From Verrucomicrobiota bacterium (GTDB lineage Bacteria; Verrucomicrobiota; Verrucomicrobiia; Opitutales; UBA2995), in NCBI GenBank assembly GCA_027622555.1, contig JAQBYJ010000055.1, positions 1-36,749 of the forward strand: DNA of 36,749 nt, in the 5' to 3' direction. Positions 1 through 8,677 of this stretch are shown here, one piece after another (positions within the stretch are counted from its first letter, which is position 1; every line of letters begins with the position of its first letter). Made by a program: the position numbers and the translations under genes. The notes beneath the pieces were generated by a model. That model made no database searches and was not told where the DNA came from. It saw only the letters and a list, made by a program, of their open reading frames with translations.

Positions 1-188
1 CTCATTGTTCTCATTTTATGCATTGTTTAGCACAACATGTCTCCCATTTTTCGGGGCAGGCTCAAAGATGCTACAGATGTGGGATGCACATCGTCTGACC
101 ATTGACGGCAATATACTGGTTTAGGCATAACCAACGAAACTTGTTTGACCTAATAGACGGAAATGTGAAGACGCAATGCCGTCTGCCT

Positions 189-1118
189 TCACGCTTTAAC
201 AGCCGAAGCTAGTAAGGTTTCGAAAAATGGTTCTTCCTTCTCTTTGGCAACGATTGAAACATCTACCTGCTCAAATCCAACTTCTTTCATCCAGCGATAA
301 AGTTGGTTTTGAGAAAACCCCAGCCAATGGTCGTTGTATAGTTCACGTGCTTTCTCGAATTGATGTTCGAGAAGATCGAGAACGATAATTTGTCCGCCCG
401 GTTTTAAAATCCGGTGGGCTTCTTCGAGTGCTTGAAGCGGCTGCCTTGCGTGGTGAAGTGCCTGGCTCAATAGTGCCAGGTCAACCTCGTTGCTATCTAA
501 CGGAATTTTTTCAATATCTCCGAATTTGTACACCAGATTATTGAACCCATTCTTTGCCGCAAGCTCAGTGCCCACCTCTACCATGCGCTTCGAGTTGTCG
601 ATGCAGTAGACCGTTTCAGCTCTGCGTGCGAGTAGTTGAGAAATGACACCTTCTCCTGCGCCCAGGTCTGCGATTACAATTGCTGGTGTAAGCTTCAACA
701 AGAAATGACCTATCGCCTCCCAGGATCTTCCAGGGCAATGATATTTGCCTAAATTCTCAGCGACCGAATTGAAAAACTTTTCTGAAAGTTCTCGGCGTTG
801 GTCAAGAATTCGCTTCAGGTTGTGGGCGTCCGGCTCTTGATGATCTTCTTTGTCGAAAGCGTCGCAAACAACTTTGAGCAGTGTTTGGATTTCTGGGTCG
901 AGCGACCGGTTGATATGATAAAAGCTTTTTTTGCCATCTCTCCTATCTTCAACCAGCTCGCCTTGTTTTAATAGACCAAGGTGCGAGGAAATGCGGGACT
1001 GCCCCATATTGAGGATTTCCTGCAGTTCAGCAACCGAAAGCTCCTCTTCAGCTAATAGACGCAACAGTCTGAGACGTGTTGAATCGGATAACAGTTTTAG
1101 AGTGTCGGCCGTATCCAC
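189..1118 (-). CDS. ArsR-family regulator fused to a SAM-dependent methyltransferase
   Basis: 309 aa. Residues 1-90 are an ArsR/SmtB winged helix (LSDSTRLRLLRLL, then SVAELQEILNMGQSRISSHL). Residues 130-260 are a class I methyltransferase fold with SAM motif I at IADLGAGEGVISQLLA and a late motif ILKPGGQIIVLDLLEH. No Cys pair typical of metal-sensing ArsR proteins is seen in the helix-turn-helix part. The start is GTG at 1118, without a clear Shine-Dalgarno. It lies 23 bp after the GreA-like gene on the same strand, so co-transcription is likely. Related fusions in other bacteria are associated with methionine/SAM-cycle genes; no such gene is in view, so the target is unknown. Its ligand could be SAM or SAH through the methyltransferase domain (inference). 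Confidence 0.88.
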   Translation of the reverse strand: MDTADTLKLLSDSTRLRLLRLLAEEELSVAELQEILNMGQSRISSHLGLLKQGELVEDRRDGKKSFYHINRSLDPEIQTLLKVVCDAFDKEDHQEPDAHNLKRILDQRRELSEKFFNSVAENLGKYHCPGRSWEAIGHFLLKLTPAIVIADLGAGEGVISQLLARRAETVYCIDNSKRMVEVGTELAAKNGFNNLVYKFGDIEKIPLDSNEVDLALLSQALHHARQPLQALEEAHRILKPGGQIIVLDLLEHQFEKARELYNDHWLGFSQNQLYRWMKEVGFEQVDVSIVAKEKEEPFFETLLASAVKA

Positions 1119-1141
1119 TTGATAATCACGTGGTCGAAATT

Positions 1142-2992
1142 TTATTTCCGGTCAACGTAGCGCGAAATCGATTTTAGTTTCCAGGTTTGGGAATTTCCGG
1201 CTACTTCAACTTCCACGACAGCTTTGGCTTCCTTACCTAGCAGGATGTGTGCAAGTGGGGTTTTGTAGGAAAGAATATTATGTTCGGGATCGCTGTCCCA
1301 TGCTCCAAGAATATGATAAGTCACCTTTTCACCGGTATCTTTGCTTTCAATATCTACCGTGCTTCCGATTCCAACTACCTCAGTGGGTGCTTCAGAGAAA
1401 TCCGTGATTTGAGCAACTGCCAGGTCCTTCTCTAGTTTGCCTTTGCGCGCCATAAGTGTTGTTTGATCCTGACGAGCCATCTTGTACTCGGAGTTCTCTT
1501 TCAAATCTCCATGCTCACGAGCTACTGCGATCGCTTTTTTGTTCTCTGGAATTTTCTCTTTTACCAGAATGTCATATTCCTCCTTGCGGGTATCATAGCT
1601 GGCTTCTGAGACAAACAGAGTATCTCCCGTATTTGTGTCGCTGGTAGTATCAACCAAGCTTTGCACAGCTGGAAAGAGTTTAATAACCCGGGCCAAAATT
1701 GATTTTTTTGTCAACTCTTCGAACCCTTGATTCATCAACAATGAATTGGCCAAGTCTCGTGCAATCTCTGGATCCGCTTCTGCCATCAAATCTCCAATCA
1801 ACTCTCTGTCGTCAGACAAAAGATCTGCCAGCGGCACACGTCTCGTACCGGAGGATTGCAGGGCTTCATAATCTATCGCGTATAGAATCGACATGAACAA
1901 ACGTGGATTAATCAGATCATGAATGATGGTTGAGAATTTCCGTGAATTCCGGTTCTTGATGATCCAAATTAAAACGGGACCCTTCAAATTTTGTTCTACC
2001 AACCAGCGTTCGAGTGTAGATTTTATATCCTCAACCTGGGCTCTTGTGTAGAGATAATTAATGCTTTCAGTAGTAAACTTTCCGCGGCTATTTTTGAACA
2101 GGTCTAAAATAACTTTTGTCCAGGAATCCGGATGAGTACGTTCAACCAACTGCAGCAATTTTGACTGATAGGGTCCTGGTAATTCATTGGCGAGCTCATC
2201 GAGAACTGGAGCTTGAGCAACTAGTTCGTCAGGGAGTGGTCCAACATTTCTCTCCCGTCCTAGAATTATAAGTGCGTCATCACGAATAAAGGCTGCATGC
2301 AAACGCTCCAACAGATCCAACTGGTGAGTTTCAGCGATGAAACTGGAGAAATCGTCGATCAATTCAGACAAATGTTGTTTGACACCTTCATTAGAATCGT
2401 GAGCTGCAACCAATTCTTCAACCAATCGCAATTTCCGCCCAGCTGCATTTGTTTTAAAGTAGGCGTCGAATACTTCATCTTCGCGATTTACGGGCTCATC
2501 GCGGACAAAATAAGGGTCCAGTTTTCTTACGGGCATCCCAATACGCGAATCTTTCGCAACATGTTTTTTGGTAGCAGTCCACCATTTCTTTGCTTTAGCT
2601 TCACCGAGTAATAACTTGAGAATACGCTCGATGTCCTGGTTTGAACCCTTTTTGTCCGGCATCTTGTCCAGGATTTGAAAAATGATCTCAGCCTGTTGCT
2701 TGCTGATCAACAATTTCACTTCTTCTTCCTCAGTCCGCGAACGGGAAAGAATATGATCTTGAGCAAGTACTTCCATAGTATTGACACAAAAAGCAGGGTC
2801 CATCGAATGGCCTTCTTTATCATCAAAATCAATGTACAAGCGGTTTTCAGCTTCGTCATATGACTGGATCAAACCGAAGCCCCAGCTACGGTGGATGCAG
2901 TAAAAACCTGGCTCTAAAGCCAATAATTTATCTTTGTCCCGTTTTAATTTGGGATTTTTTTCGATGAGCGCTTGAACCGCTGCTTCGTTCAT
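1142..2992 (-). CDS. greA: Long GreA/GreB-family transcript cleavage factor with N-terminal extension
   Basis: 616 aa, against about 158 aa for ordinary GreA. Residues 465-616 are GreA: the coiled-coil tip reads GDLKENSEY, with D496 and E499 matching the two acidic residues (D41 and E44 in E. coli) that enter the RNA polymerase secondary channel to stimulate cleavage of backtracked RNA. A C-terminal FKBP-like domain follows. Residues 28-85 look like a small beta-barrel (WGFGLIQSYDE, IDFDDKEGHSMD), and about 85-460 is helical and resembles no domain I can name. Chlamydial GreA is similarly extended (about 715 aa), so this is a PVC-type form. The tip acids are intact, so cleavage-factor activity is likely; the role of the extension is unknown. 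It is divergent from rsmB across 64 bp. Confidence 0.88.
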   Translation of the reverse strand: MNEAAVQALIEKNPKLKRDKDKLLALEPGFYCIHRSWGFGLIQSYDEAENRLYIDFDDKEGHSMDPAFCVNTMEVLAQDHILSRSRTEEEEVKLLISKQQAEIIFQILDKMPDKKGSNQDIERILKLLLGEAKAKKWWTATKKHVAKDSRIGMPVRKLDPYFVRDEPVNREDEVFDAYFKTNAAGRKLRLVEELVAAHDSNEGVKQHLSELIDDFSSFIAETHQLDLLERLHAAFIRDDALIILGRERNVGPLPDELVAQAPVLDELANELPGPYQSKLLQLVERTHPDSWTKVILDLFKNSRGKFTTESINYLYTRAQVEDIKSTLERWLVEQNLKGPVLIWIIKNRNSRKFSTIIHDLINPRLFMSILYAIDYEALQSSGTRRVPLADLLSDDRELIGDLMAEADPEIARDLANSLLMNQGFEELTKKSILARVIKLFPAVQSLVDTTSDTNTGDTLFVSEASYDTRKEEYDILVKEKIPENKKAIAVAREHGDLKENSEYKMARQDQTTLMARKGKLEKDLAVAQITDFSEAPTEVVGIGSTVDIESKDTGEKVTYHILGAWDSDPEHNILSYKTPLAHILLGKEAKAVVEVEVAGNSQTWKLKSISRYVDRK

Positions 2993-3021
2993 ATTTTAAT
3001 GGGTTGTGTACAAGAATCCTA

Positions 3022-3045
3022 GTGTCAGAAATTAATTCCTGACAC
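3022..3045. repeat. 24-bp near-perfect palindrome between divergent greA and rsmB
   Basis: GTGTCAG at 3022-3028 and CTGACAC at 3039-3045 are perfect inverted arms. The centre AAATTAATTC continues the symmetry, with only one mismatched pair (A3029/C3038) across all 24 positions. It fills the middle of a 64-bp gap between two divergent starts, 12 bp from the rsmB ATG. It could be an operator for a dimeric repressor or a dispersed REP-type palindrome. No second copy was found in this window. Confidence 0.6.
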
Positions 3046-3056
3046 CAATTTGTTAA

Positions 3057-4337
3057 ATGTCAAAGATTGATAAATCACTCTCATCCCAGTCGTGGCAAGC
3101 TTCTGTTCTGGTCGTCGAAGACTTTCTTAAATCAAATCAGAAGCTTGATACACTCCTGGAGCACCATACCAAGAACTTGGAGAGTCGTGTTTCTAAACGT
3201 GCTCAATACCTATCGTACGGCGTTGTCAGGCATCTTGGTCGCCTTCGGGTATTACTACAATCTGCGGTAAAAAAACTTCCGAAAAAAAAGTTACAAGCCA
3301 TCATGCTCGTGTCTTTATTTGAGTGGTTGGAAGCTGATGAAGAGACGCGACCAAGGGTTGTGCACCATTCGGTTGAACGAGCCAAATCAATGCTCAGTAA
3401 GGCTGAATCTCGCTTTGCTAACGCGGTGTTAAGGAGAATGCCAGAGCTCAAAGGGGAGGATCCTTCGGATGCCACAACTGTGAATGCTTTTTCCAGTTTG
3501 TTCAGTCATCCACAATGGATGATTGATCGCTGGATTCAGAATTGGGGTGAGGCTGCGACAAAACAATTTCTTCAATGGAATCAAATGACACCAAGAGTCT
3601 TCGCTTACTGTGGAACCACTACGGTGGAGAAACCAGGCAAATGGAAAGGGACTGAATGGCCAAGTTTTTACGAGATCAATGAGGCTGATTGGGAGGAAAC
3701 CCGTACATGGCTTTCGGAGGGAAGAGCGTATATTCAGGATCCATCCACCCGGTTAGGTAGCGCACTGTTGGAAGGACAAACTTTTAAAACAGTCCTGGAT
3801 CTTTGTTCAGCTCCTGGAGGTAAAAGTGTCCAGCTTCTGCAACGGATAAGTGCTCCCGGTGGTTTATTGGTTTCCGTGGATATACCTGGTCCACGGTATC
3901 GGCGTTTGCAGGAAAATTTGGCAAGGTACAAACGACAGGATATCGAAAAAGTGCAAATGGCGGCTGATGTGTTGGAGTTAACATCTGAGCAACTTCCTGG
4001 AGCCGAATTCGATGTCGTTTATGTGGATGTGCCTTGCTCAAATACCGGAGTCATACAAAGGCGACCGGATGTTAAATGGAGACTTGAAGAGGACTCGATC
4101 GTCGAATTAACGGCGCTTCAAGGATCCCTACTTAAAAAAGCGGCCGAGTTTGTAGCGCCGGGCGGTGCATTGATTTACAGTACTTGCAGCGTAGAGGCCG
4201 AGGAGAATAGAGGCGTTATCGATGCTTTTTTGACCGATGCTGAGGACGCCTTTCAACTGGAAAAAGAATCGATCTCTTTGCCGTGGCAAAGCGGACACGA
4301 TGGAGCTGGAGCGTTTTTGTTGCGACGTGCTAAATAG
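3057..4337 (+). CDS. rsmB: 16S rRNA (cytosine-C5)-methyltransferase, RsmB/Sun family
   Basis: 426 aa, close to E. coli RsmB (429 aa), which makes m5C967 in 16S rRNA. Residues 1-140 are a NusB-like helical RNA-binding domain; the rest is the Rossmann methyltransferase. SAM motif I is LDLCSAPGGKSVQLLQ. Motif IV is DVPCSNTGVIQRRPDVKWR, with C327. Motif VI is YSTCSVEAEEN, with C377, the catalytic cysteine. All residues needed for activity are present. The start ATG at 3057 gives a normal N-terminus. The gene ends 8 bp inside the end of the opposing MFS gene, tail to tail. Confidence 0.93.
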   Translation: MSKIDKSLSSQSWQASVLVVEDFLKSNQKLDTLLEHHTKNLESRVSKRAQYLSYGVVRHLGRLRVLLQSAVKKLPKKKLQAIMLVSLFEWLEADEETRPRVVHHSVERAKSMLSKAESRFANAVLRRMPELKGEDPSDATTVNAFSSLFSHPQWMIDRWIQNWGEAATKQFLQWNQMTPRVFAYCGTTTVEKPGKWKGTEWPSFYEINEADWEETRTWLSEGRAYIQDPSTRLGSALLEGQTFKTVLDLCSAPGGKSVQLLQRISAPGGLLVSVDIPGPRYRRLQENLARYKRQDIEKVQMAADVLELTSEQLPGAEFDVVYVDVPCSNTGVIQRRPDVKWRLEEDSIVELTALQGSLLKKAAEFVAPGGALIYSTCSVEAEENRGVIDAFLTDAEDAFQLEKESISLPWQSGHDGAGAFLLRRAK

Positions 4338-5649
4338 GAGCTTCGTCCTTGTCGGGATTAGGAAGTACGAAAGAACGAATGAGAGGAATAACAATGACAA
4401 ACCCTGCAAATAGGTAGGCAGATGACGCTCCAAAATACCAATACAATCCTGCTGCGATAATAGGGCCTATCGCACGAGCGAGGGACCCGGCAGAACGAAA
4501 CAAACCTAAATGATATCCCTGTTTATCATCGGTAGAATATAGAGATACCAGACTGGTAAGACTTGGATTAACCAGCCCTCCAGCCAGTGCCATGAAGGTC
4601 AGGGAAACATAAAACAGAAGTTGGGTCTCGGACTTGCTCAATAGCAGAAATGCGATTACTCCAAATGCGAGGCCGGCAATTGCCATGCGTTTTTCTCCAA
4701 CTTTGGGTGAAAGTCTTCGGACGATTCCTCCTTGGATCAAAACCAGTAAAAATCCAACGTAGAGAAAGATATAACCATTCTGGGCCGGTGTATAAAAGAA
4801 ACGTTCAACCGCAAAAAATGTTAAAGTGAACTCCATTCCACTGAATGCCGTGATAAAAATAAGAAATAACCAGTTCACTTGGCGAATGCCGTCTTCTTTT
4901 AGGGATAGCATTTGGAGCACCGAGGACAATCCGCCTTTGGTTTCACTTTTATCGCGGTTTTCAGGAGCCAAAGATTCTTTGAAACGGGATTTGAGCCAAC
5001 CGTAATTCACCAGCGTTAGAATCAACGCAACCAGAGCCGGTACGGAAAAAGGATTAATTCCGATGGATTCGAGCGCCGGAAAATAATCTAAAATATTTAC
5101 CAAAGAGAGTAGTGCCCCGATGGCCGGCCCAATGATGAATCCCAGGCCAAAAGTAACTCCAACCAATGCCATGCCTTTTGAGCGATTTTGCTTTGTGGTC
5201 AAATCAGCCACCGCTGCCGTGGCCACAGAAATGTTACCTGCCATAACCCCTCCAAGCAAACGACCAAGGACGAGCAATTCAAATGAGCCGCTCAAAAGCC
5301 AGATCAAGTAGCTGAGTGCAGTTCCCAGAATGGTAATTTTTAAAACCGATTTGCGACCCAAGCGGTCTGAACGCCTGCCCCAAATGGGAGAAAACACAAA
5401 CTGCATGAGAGAATAAAGGCTTCCCAGTATACCTCCGAACAAGACAGTGGTTTTGAAGGGATCGCCGTCAGTAAGATCCGACAAGACGGGAATGGCCCAA
5501 CCCAGAATCCCGCTTTGTCCACTTGCATCGAAGTAATACTCCAGCATGCCGGGGAAAAGCGGAAAAATAATGGAGAACCCGACCAGGTCTAGAAATAGGG
5601 TCAGGAGTATCGCACCCAGGTTTTTTTTATCGGAAGGCAATTGAGACAT
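4330..5649 (-). CDS. MFS transporter, TetA-like drug:H+ antiporter family
   Basis: 439 aa with about 12 hydrophobic segments. The MFS motif A between TM2 and TM3 reads GRRSDRLGRKSVL (usual GxLaDrxGrkxxl), and motif C-like GVTFGLGFIIGPAIGALL lies in TM5, as in the 14- and 12-helix drug antiporters. The first periplasmic loop (about residues 35-75, YYFDASGQSGILGWAIP...) is longer than in plasmid TetA. An inner-membrane exporter is the likely role; the substrate cannot be told, and tetracycline resistance should not be assumed. Its start faces the DUF2085 gene across 97 bp that hold a short inverted repeat, and its end overlaps rsmB by 8 bp. Confidence 0.85.
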   Translation of the reverse strand: MSQLPSDKKNLGAILLTLFLDLVGFSIIFPLFPGMLEYYFDASGQSGILGWAIPVLSDLTDGDPFKTTVLFGGILGSLYSLMQFVFSPIWGRRSDRLGRKSVLKITILGTALSYLIWLLSGSFELLVLGRLLGGVMAGNISVATAAVADLTTKQNRSKGMALVGVTFGLGFIIGPAIGALLSLVNILDYFPALESIGINPFSVPALVALILTLVNYGWLKSRFKESLAPENRDKSETKGGLSSVLQMLSLKEDGIRQVNWLFLIFITAFSGMEFTLTFFAVERFFYTPAQNGYIFLYVGFLLVLIQGGIVRRLSPKVGEKRMAIAGLAFGVIAFLLLSKSETQLLFYVSLTFMALAGGLVNPSLTSLVSLYSTDDKQGYHLGLFRSAGSLARAIGPIIAAGLYWYFGASSAYLFAGFVIVIPLIRSFVLPNPDKDEAPI

Positions 5650-5715
5650 GAAGGCTGTTTCTTAAAGGTACTTTTGGCCCGGATGTCCATTGGAAAATCT
5701 TATTCGGTCTAGGAT

Positions 5716-5729
5716 CGGATCACGATCCG
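5716..5729. promoter_or_regulatory. Short inverted repeat in the MFS/DUF2085 divergent gap
   Basis: CGGATC and GATCCG are separated by 2 bases (AC). It sits between two divergent genes, where an operator would be expected. It is short and could be chance. Confidence 0.25.
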
Positions 5730-5746
5730 GGAAGAAATGTGTCTAA

Positions 5747-6292
5747 ATGACTTTCCATTCGGTTTTTGACATTGCAGATCTCCGGCCCTTGAAAAAGAGT
5801 TTTGTTATGAATGATAAGCGAGGTAAGTGGATCGGGTTTGCTGTTAGCGGCCTCTTCCTCGGGCTAATTGCTCTCGCTGTATTTATTACCTACGACGGCT
5901 TTCCGGTTTTAAGGGAATTCTTCAGTGAATTTTGTCATCAGTTCTCCGATCGGTGTTACCATATTCATGGAGTAGCTCTGCCCGTGTGTGTTCGATGTAT
6001 TTGGATCTATCTCGGACTGGCGGCTGGCCATGTCCTATTTATTTACTGGAAACCGGAAACAGTCAGAATAACCCGCGCACTTATCGGTGTAATAACTTTG
6101 ATGATTCTTGATGTGTTGCTGGAAAGGCTGGGATTCTATGAAAATTGGTTCTGGTCGCGCGCGGTAACAGGCGGTTTATTCGGCTTAATCGTATCCCATT
6201 TTACACTTCTCGGATTAAGAGAGCTTTATTGCGAATTCACTAACCCATTCACCTATGTCAGAACAAAATTCTTTTCAGGTAGAACACGCTGA
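5747..6292 (+). CDS. DUF2085 family membrane protein
   Basis: 181 aa from the first ATG. The DUF2085 signature is clear: FCHQFSDRCYHIHG followed by LPVCVRCIWIYLGLAAGH, i.e. conserved Cys-His plus a CxRC pair next to a membrane helix. There are about four TM segments. The conserved Cys/His could bind a metal or heme, but no function is established for the family. A second start at 5807 (MNDKRGKW, 20 residues in) has a better purine-rich stretch just upstream (aaaaagag) and places the first TM near the N-terminus; it may be the real start. The 3' end overlaps the next gene by 38 bp, so the two are probably translated together. Confidence 0.8.
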   Translation: MTFHSVFDIADLRPLKKSFVMNDKRGKWIGFAVSGLFLGLIALAVFITYDGFPVLREFFSEFCHQFSDRCYHIHGVALPVCVRCIWIYLGLAAGHVLFIYWKPETVRITRALIGVITLMILDVLLERLGFYENWFWSRAVTGGLFGLIVSHFTLLGLRELYCEFTNPFTYVRTKFFSGRTR

Positions 6293-6794
6293 AAAACCCG
6301 ATGATTTCCAAGCCATGCTTGTTGGAGCCTCCATCGTATTTTTCTTTGGAGTTTTTTCGTTTTTTATTCAATTTCCATGCTTTTGTTTACCGCAAATTTT
6401 AGGTGGATTGGTCGCGGTCTTTTGGTTTACGAAAAAGTATAAAGTGACAATTTCATCAGGTAAGGGAATTATCCTAGGTATATTGACGTGTTTGTTGGGT
6501 GGAGTTGCTGCCTTCATTGCCTCGGTTATTTTGCAGCAGTTTGGGATTCATACATTCGAAGAAACAATTGCTACTTTTTCTGAACAAATAAGGGCTTACA
6601 GTAACAAGTCTGGTGATTCTGAGCAGGTAGAGAAAATAATAGATTGGTTGAATTCAGACAGCGCAGAGATGGTTTTAACAGTAGCGACATTAGGAATTAC
6701 CTTGGTGGTTAATACCATTGGTGGCGTAATCGGAGGAGCTATCGGAGCCGCTGTATTCAAGAAAGCCCCTGTCGTGCCACCAGCAGCTGAATAG
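6255..6794 (+). CDS. Unknown membrane protein with glycine-rich C-terminal helix
   Basis: 179 aa. I do not recognise the family with certainty. Hydrophobic segments lie at about 22-62 (a Phe-rich stretch with PCFCLP), 70-97 and 138-172; the last ends in GGVIGGAIGAAVFKK, a pattern common in small bacterial membrane proteins. A soluble, charged stretch at about 100-135 separates the halves. The ATG at 6255 lies within the DUF2085 gene; the 38-bp overlap implies one operon and possibly one complex. A strong terminator follows the stop codon. Confidence 0.7.
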   Translation: MSEQNSFQVEHAEKPDDFQAMLVGASIVFFFGVFSFFIQFPCFCLPQILGGLVAVFWFTKKYKVTISSGKGIILGILTCLLGGVAAFIASVILQQFGIHTFEETIATFSEQIRAYSNKSGDSEQVEKIIDWLNSDSAEMVLTVATLGITLVVNTIGGVIGGAIGAAVFKKAPVVPPAAE

Positions 6795-6814
6795 AGATTT
6801 TAATTTTTAACAGA

Positions 6815-6844
6815 GGCGGGTTCTTCGGAGCCCGCCTTTTATTT
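6815..6844 (+). terminator. Rho-independent terminator with UUCG tetraloop
   Basis: A 9-bp stem (GGCGGGTTC / GGAGCCCGCC side, one G-U pair) is closed by a cUUCGg tetraloop at 6815-6836 and followed by TTTTATTT. It terminates the DUF2085 operon. It also lies just past the coaD stop and so may stop transcription from the opposite strand. Confidence 0.88.
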
Positions 6845-7333
6845 AGCCGGGCCTAGTTTCGGAAATTTCTCCCTTAACGCTTCGAATACATTGGGAGGTA
6901 CAAACTTTGAAATATCTCCCCCGTAAGCAGCTACTTGTTTGATAAGCCTTGAACTTATAAAAGTGTAAGCTTCATTAGGCATCAGAAACAGCGTTTCAAT
7001 AGAACCATCCAAATTACGGTTCATTTGAGCCATTTGCATTTCATACTCAAAGTCCGACACGGCTCGAACGCCACGAATCAAAGCGCATGCGTCCATTTCT
7101 TTGGCGAAGTCTATAACAAGTCCGTCAAATTGACTAATTTCGATATTCGTCGTGTCTAACAGATTTTCCTGGATCAACTCGGCCCGCTTATCAAATGAAA
7201 GCGTAGGCTCTTTAGCCTCATTGCGTGCAACAGCAATTATTACCCGGTCAAAAATTCGGCTAGCCCGGTGCAGGACATCGAGGTGTCCTAGCGTAACAGG
7301 ATCAAAAGTTCCCGGATAAATAGCGGTGCGCAT
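6839..7333 (-). CDS. coaD: Phosphopantetheine adenylyltransferase (CoaD)
   Basis: 164 aa (E. coli 159). It catalyses the fourth step of coenzyme A synthesis: 4'-phosphopantetheine plus ATP gives dephospho-CoA. The nucleotidyltransferase signature is complete: [19 protein letters not shown] at the N-terminus (T/HxGH motif, here TLGH with H18) and [16 protein letters not shown] near the C-terminus, plus the pantetheine-pocket [19 protein letters not shown]. The ATG at 7333 gives the standard N-terminus MRTAIYPG. It is convergent with the upstream plus-strand operon and shares its terminator hairpin. No CoaBC or CoaE gene is near. Confidence 0.96.
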   Translation of the reverse strand: MRTAIYPGTFDPVTLGHLDVLHRASRIFDRVIIAVARNEAKEPTLSFDKRAELIQENLLDTTNIEISQFDGLVIDFAKEMDACALIRGVRAVSDFEYEMQMAQMNRNLDGSIETLFLMPNEAYTFISSRLIKQVAAYGGDISKFVPPNVFEALREKFPKLGPAK

Positions 7334-7532
7334 GATAGATTAAAAAAGGAGAGCATGGGTTCATCTTTGATTTTCGCAACTTTGAATCGCGGCTGTTTAC
7401 AAAGGCAGAAATTGCAAGTTTGATTCAATGGGAAAGCGGAAAGTTGCTTGGCAAGATATTCACTATTGCCAGCCTTTACTTCTCGCCTGAAAGATAGTCA
7501 CTGTTCACACCTGAGCGTCTAAACATTCGATT

Positions 7533-8141
7533 ATGAATCTTCCGAATCTTCTAACTCTGTCCCGAGTCCCTTTCCTTTTTGTGATTTCGATACTGATATT
7601 TTGGGGGTTTCGTTATGCCAATTCCATCGCTTTTGTGGTTTTTGTGATTGCGGGATTGACTGACTGGTTAGATGGAAAAATTGCGCGGGACATGGGGATT
7701 ATTTCTGTATTCGGTCAATTGATGGATGCTTTGACAGACAAGGTCCTTACAGTGGGGTTGTTTGTATTATTCCTGAGTGTTCGAATTCTTCCAGATTGGA
7801 TGATGTTTATGGTGCTTCTTATTCTCGCGCGGGAATTTTTAATAACCGGTCTGCGCATGGTAGCAGCTGCCAAGAACGTGGTGTTGCCAGCCGAAAAGGC
7901 AGGGAAGATTAAAACAGTTTTTCAGATTATTTCCATCGGTGCGTTAATTGTCGCTAAGGCGCTTGAAGTGGATTGGCAGCCTTATTCGGATTTGAATATC
8001 GAGCCTGTTACAGTCTTTGGTTATTACTTCGGGTGGGTGCTCTTTTCGATTGCTACATTAATGACTGTGTATTCGGGGTCCGGTTACATGATTAAGTACT
8101 GGGGATTGTTCTCCGGGTCGAGTGATTCAATTTCTAAATAA
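7533..8141 (+). CDS. pgsA: CDP-diacylglycerol-glycerol-3-phosphate 3-phosphatidyltransferase
   Basis: 202 aa. It makes phosphatidylglycerophosphate, the committed step of phosphatidylglycerol and cardiolipin synthesis, in the inner membrane. The CDP-alcohol phosphotransferase signature DxxDGxxARxxxxxxxxGxxxDxxxD is intact: DWLDGKIARDMGI then GQLMDALTDKV. There are about five TM segments. The N-terminus MNLPNLLTLSRVPF is typical of PgsA. Its stop overlaps the pgpA start (TAATG), so the two consecutive pathway enzymes are translationally coupled. Confidence 0.95.
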   Translation: MNLPNLLTLSRVPFLFVISILIFWGFRYANSIAFVVFVIAGLTDWLDGKIARDMGIISVFGQLMDALTDKVLTVGLFVLFLSVRILPDWMMFMVLLILAREFLITGLRMVAAAKNVVLPAEKAGKIKTVFQIISIGALIVAKALEVDWQPYSDLNIEPVTVFGYYFGWVLFSIATLMTVYSGSGYMIKYWGLFSGSSDSISK

Positions 8142-8677
8142 TGAAACAACACATTTGGGTTAAAGCACTGCCGGACAATGTTGTTCTCACAATCGCCACG
8201 TTGGGTCCGATCGGTAATATCAAAAAGGCTCCCGGAACCTGGGGGACGTTCGCTGGAATAATTTGGTTTTCGTTGGTCTATTGGAATTTAGATCTACTGG
8301 GGATTCTTGTGTTTTCTTCCGTATCGATTTATCTGGCTATTCAAATTTGTTGGGAAGCGGAGATTCGTCTAAAAATGCGGGATCCCGGCAAGATTGTGCT
8401 CGATGAGTTTGTTGCGATTCCGTTGTGCTTTATAGGAACTCCCCGGTTACTTCATTCGGAAATCGCCTGGATTGTGGTTCTTCTGGTCTTTTTATTTTTC
8501 AGGCTGTTCGACATCTGGAAACCCTTTGGCATTAAAAAACTACAGAACTACCCAGGTGGAATTGGAGTTGTTGTCGATGACTTGGCCGCCGCGCTTTTAA
8601 CCGCTGCTGTTTTATACTTGTTAGCATCCTTTGCCGTATCCGCAGGTTATATCGGGTATATTGAAACTATTAAGTAG
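8141..8677 (+). CDS. pgpA: Phosphatidylglycerophosphatase A
   Basis: 178 aa. It dephosphorylates phosphatidylglycerophosphate to phosphatidylglycerol, the step directly after PgsA. Family motifs are present: IKKAPGTWGTFAG near the N-terminus, DPGKIVLDEFVAIPL in the middle, and FRLFDIWKPFGIKKLQ with GGIGVVVDDLAAAL in the C-terminal part. The conserved acidic residues (the LDE and VVDD pairs) that bind Mg2+ are kept. Three or four TM segments. The start codon overlaps the pgsA stop by one base. Confidence 0.93.
   Translation: MKQHIWVKALPDNVVLTIATLGPIGNIKKAPGTWGTFAGIIWFSLVYWNLDLLGILVFSSVSIYLAIQICWEAEIRLKMRDPGKIVLDEFVAIPLCFIGTPRLLHSEIAWIVVLLVFLFFRLFDIWKPFGIKKLQNYPGGIGVVVDDLAAALLTAAVLYLLASFAVSAGYIGYIETIK

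Noticed and set aside
155-184. AGACGG/CCGTCT inverted pair after the ArsR-methyltransferase gene
   Set aside because: Long loop and no T-run on either strand; may be chance.
7355-7423. 22-codon frame after AAGGAGAG, upstream of coaD on the plus strand
   Set aside because: Too short, no hydrophobic or conserved pattern, and no following gene in the same operon; the purine run can occur by chance.
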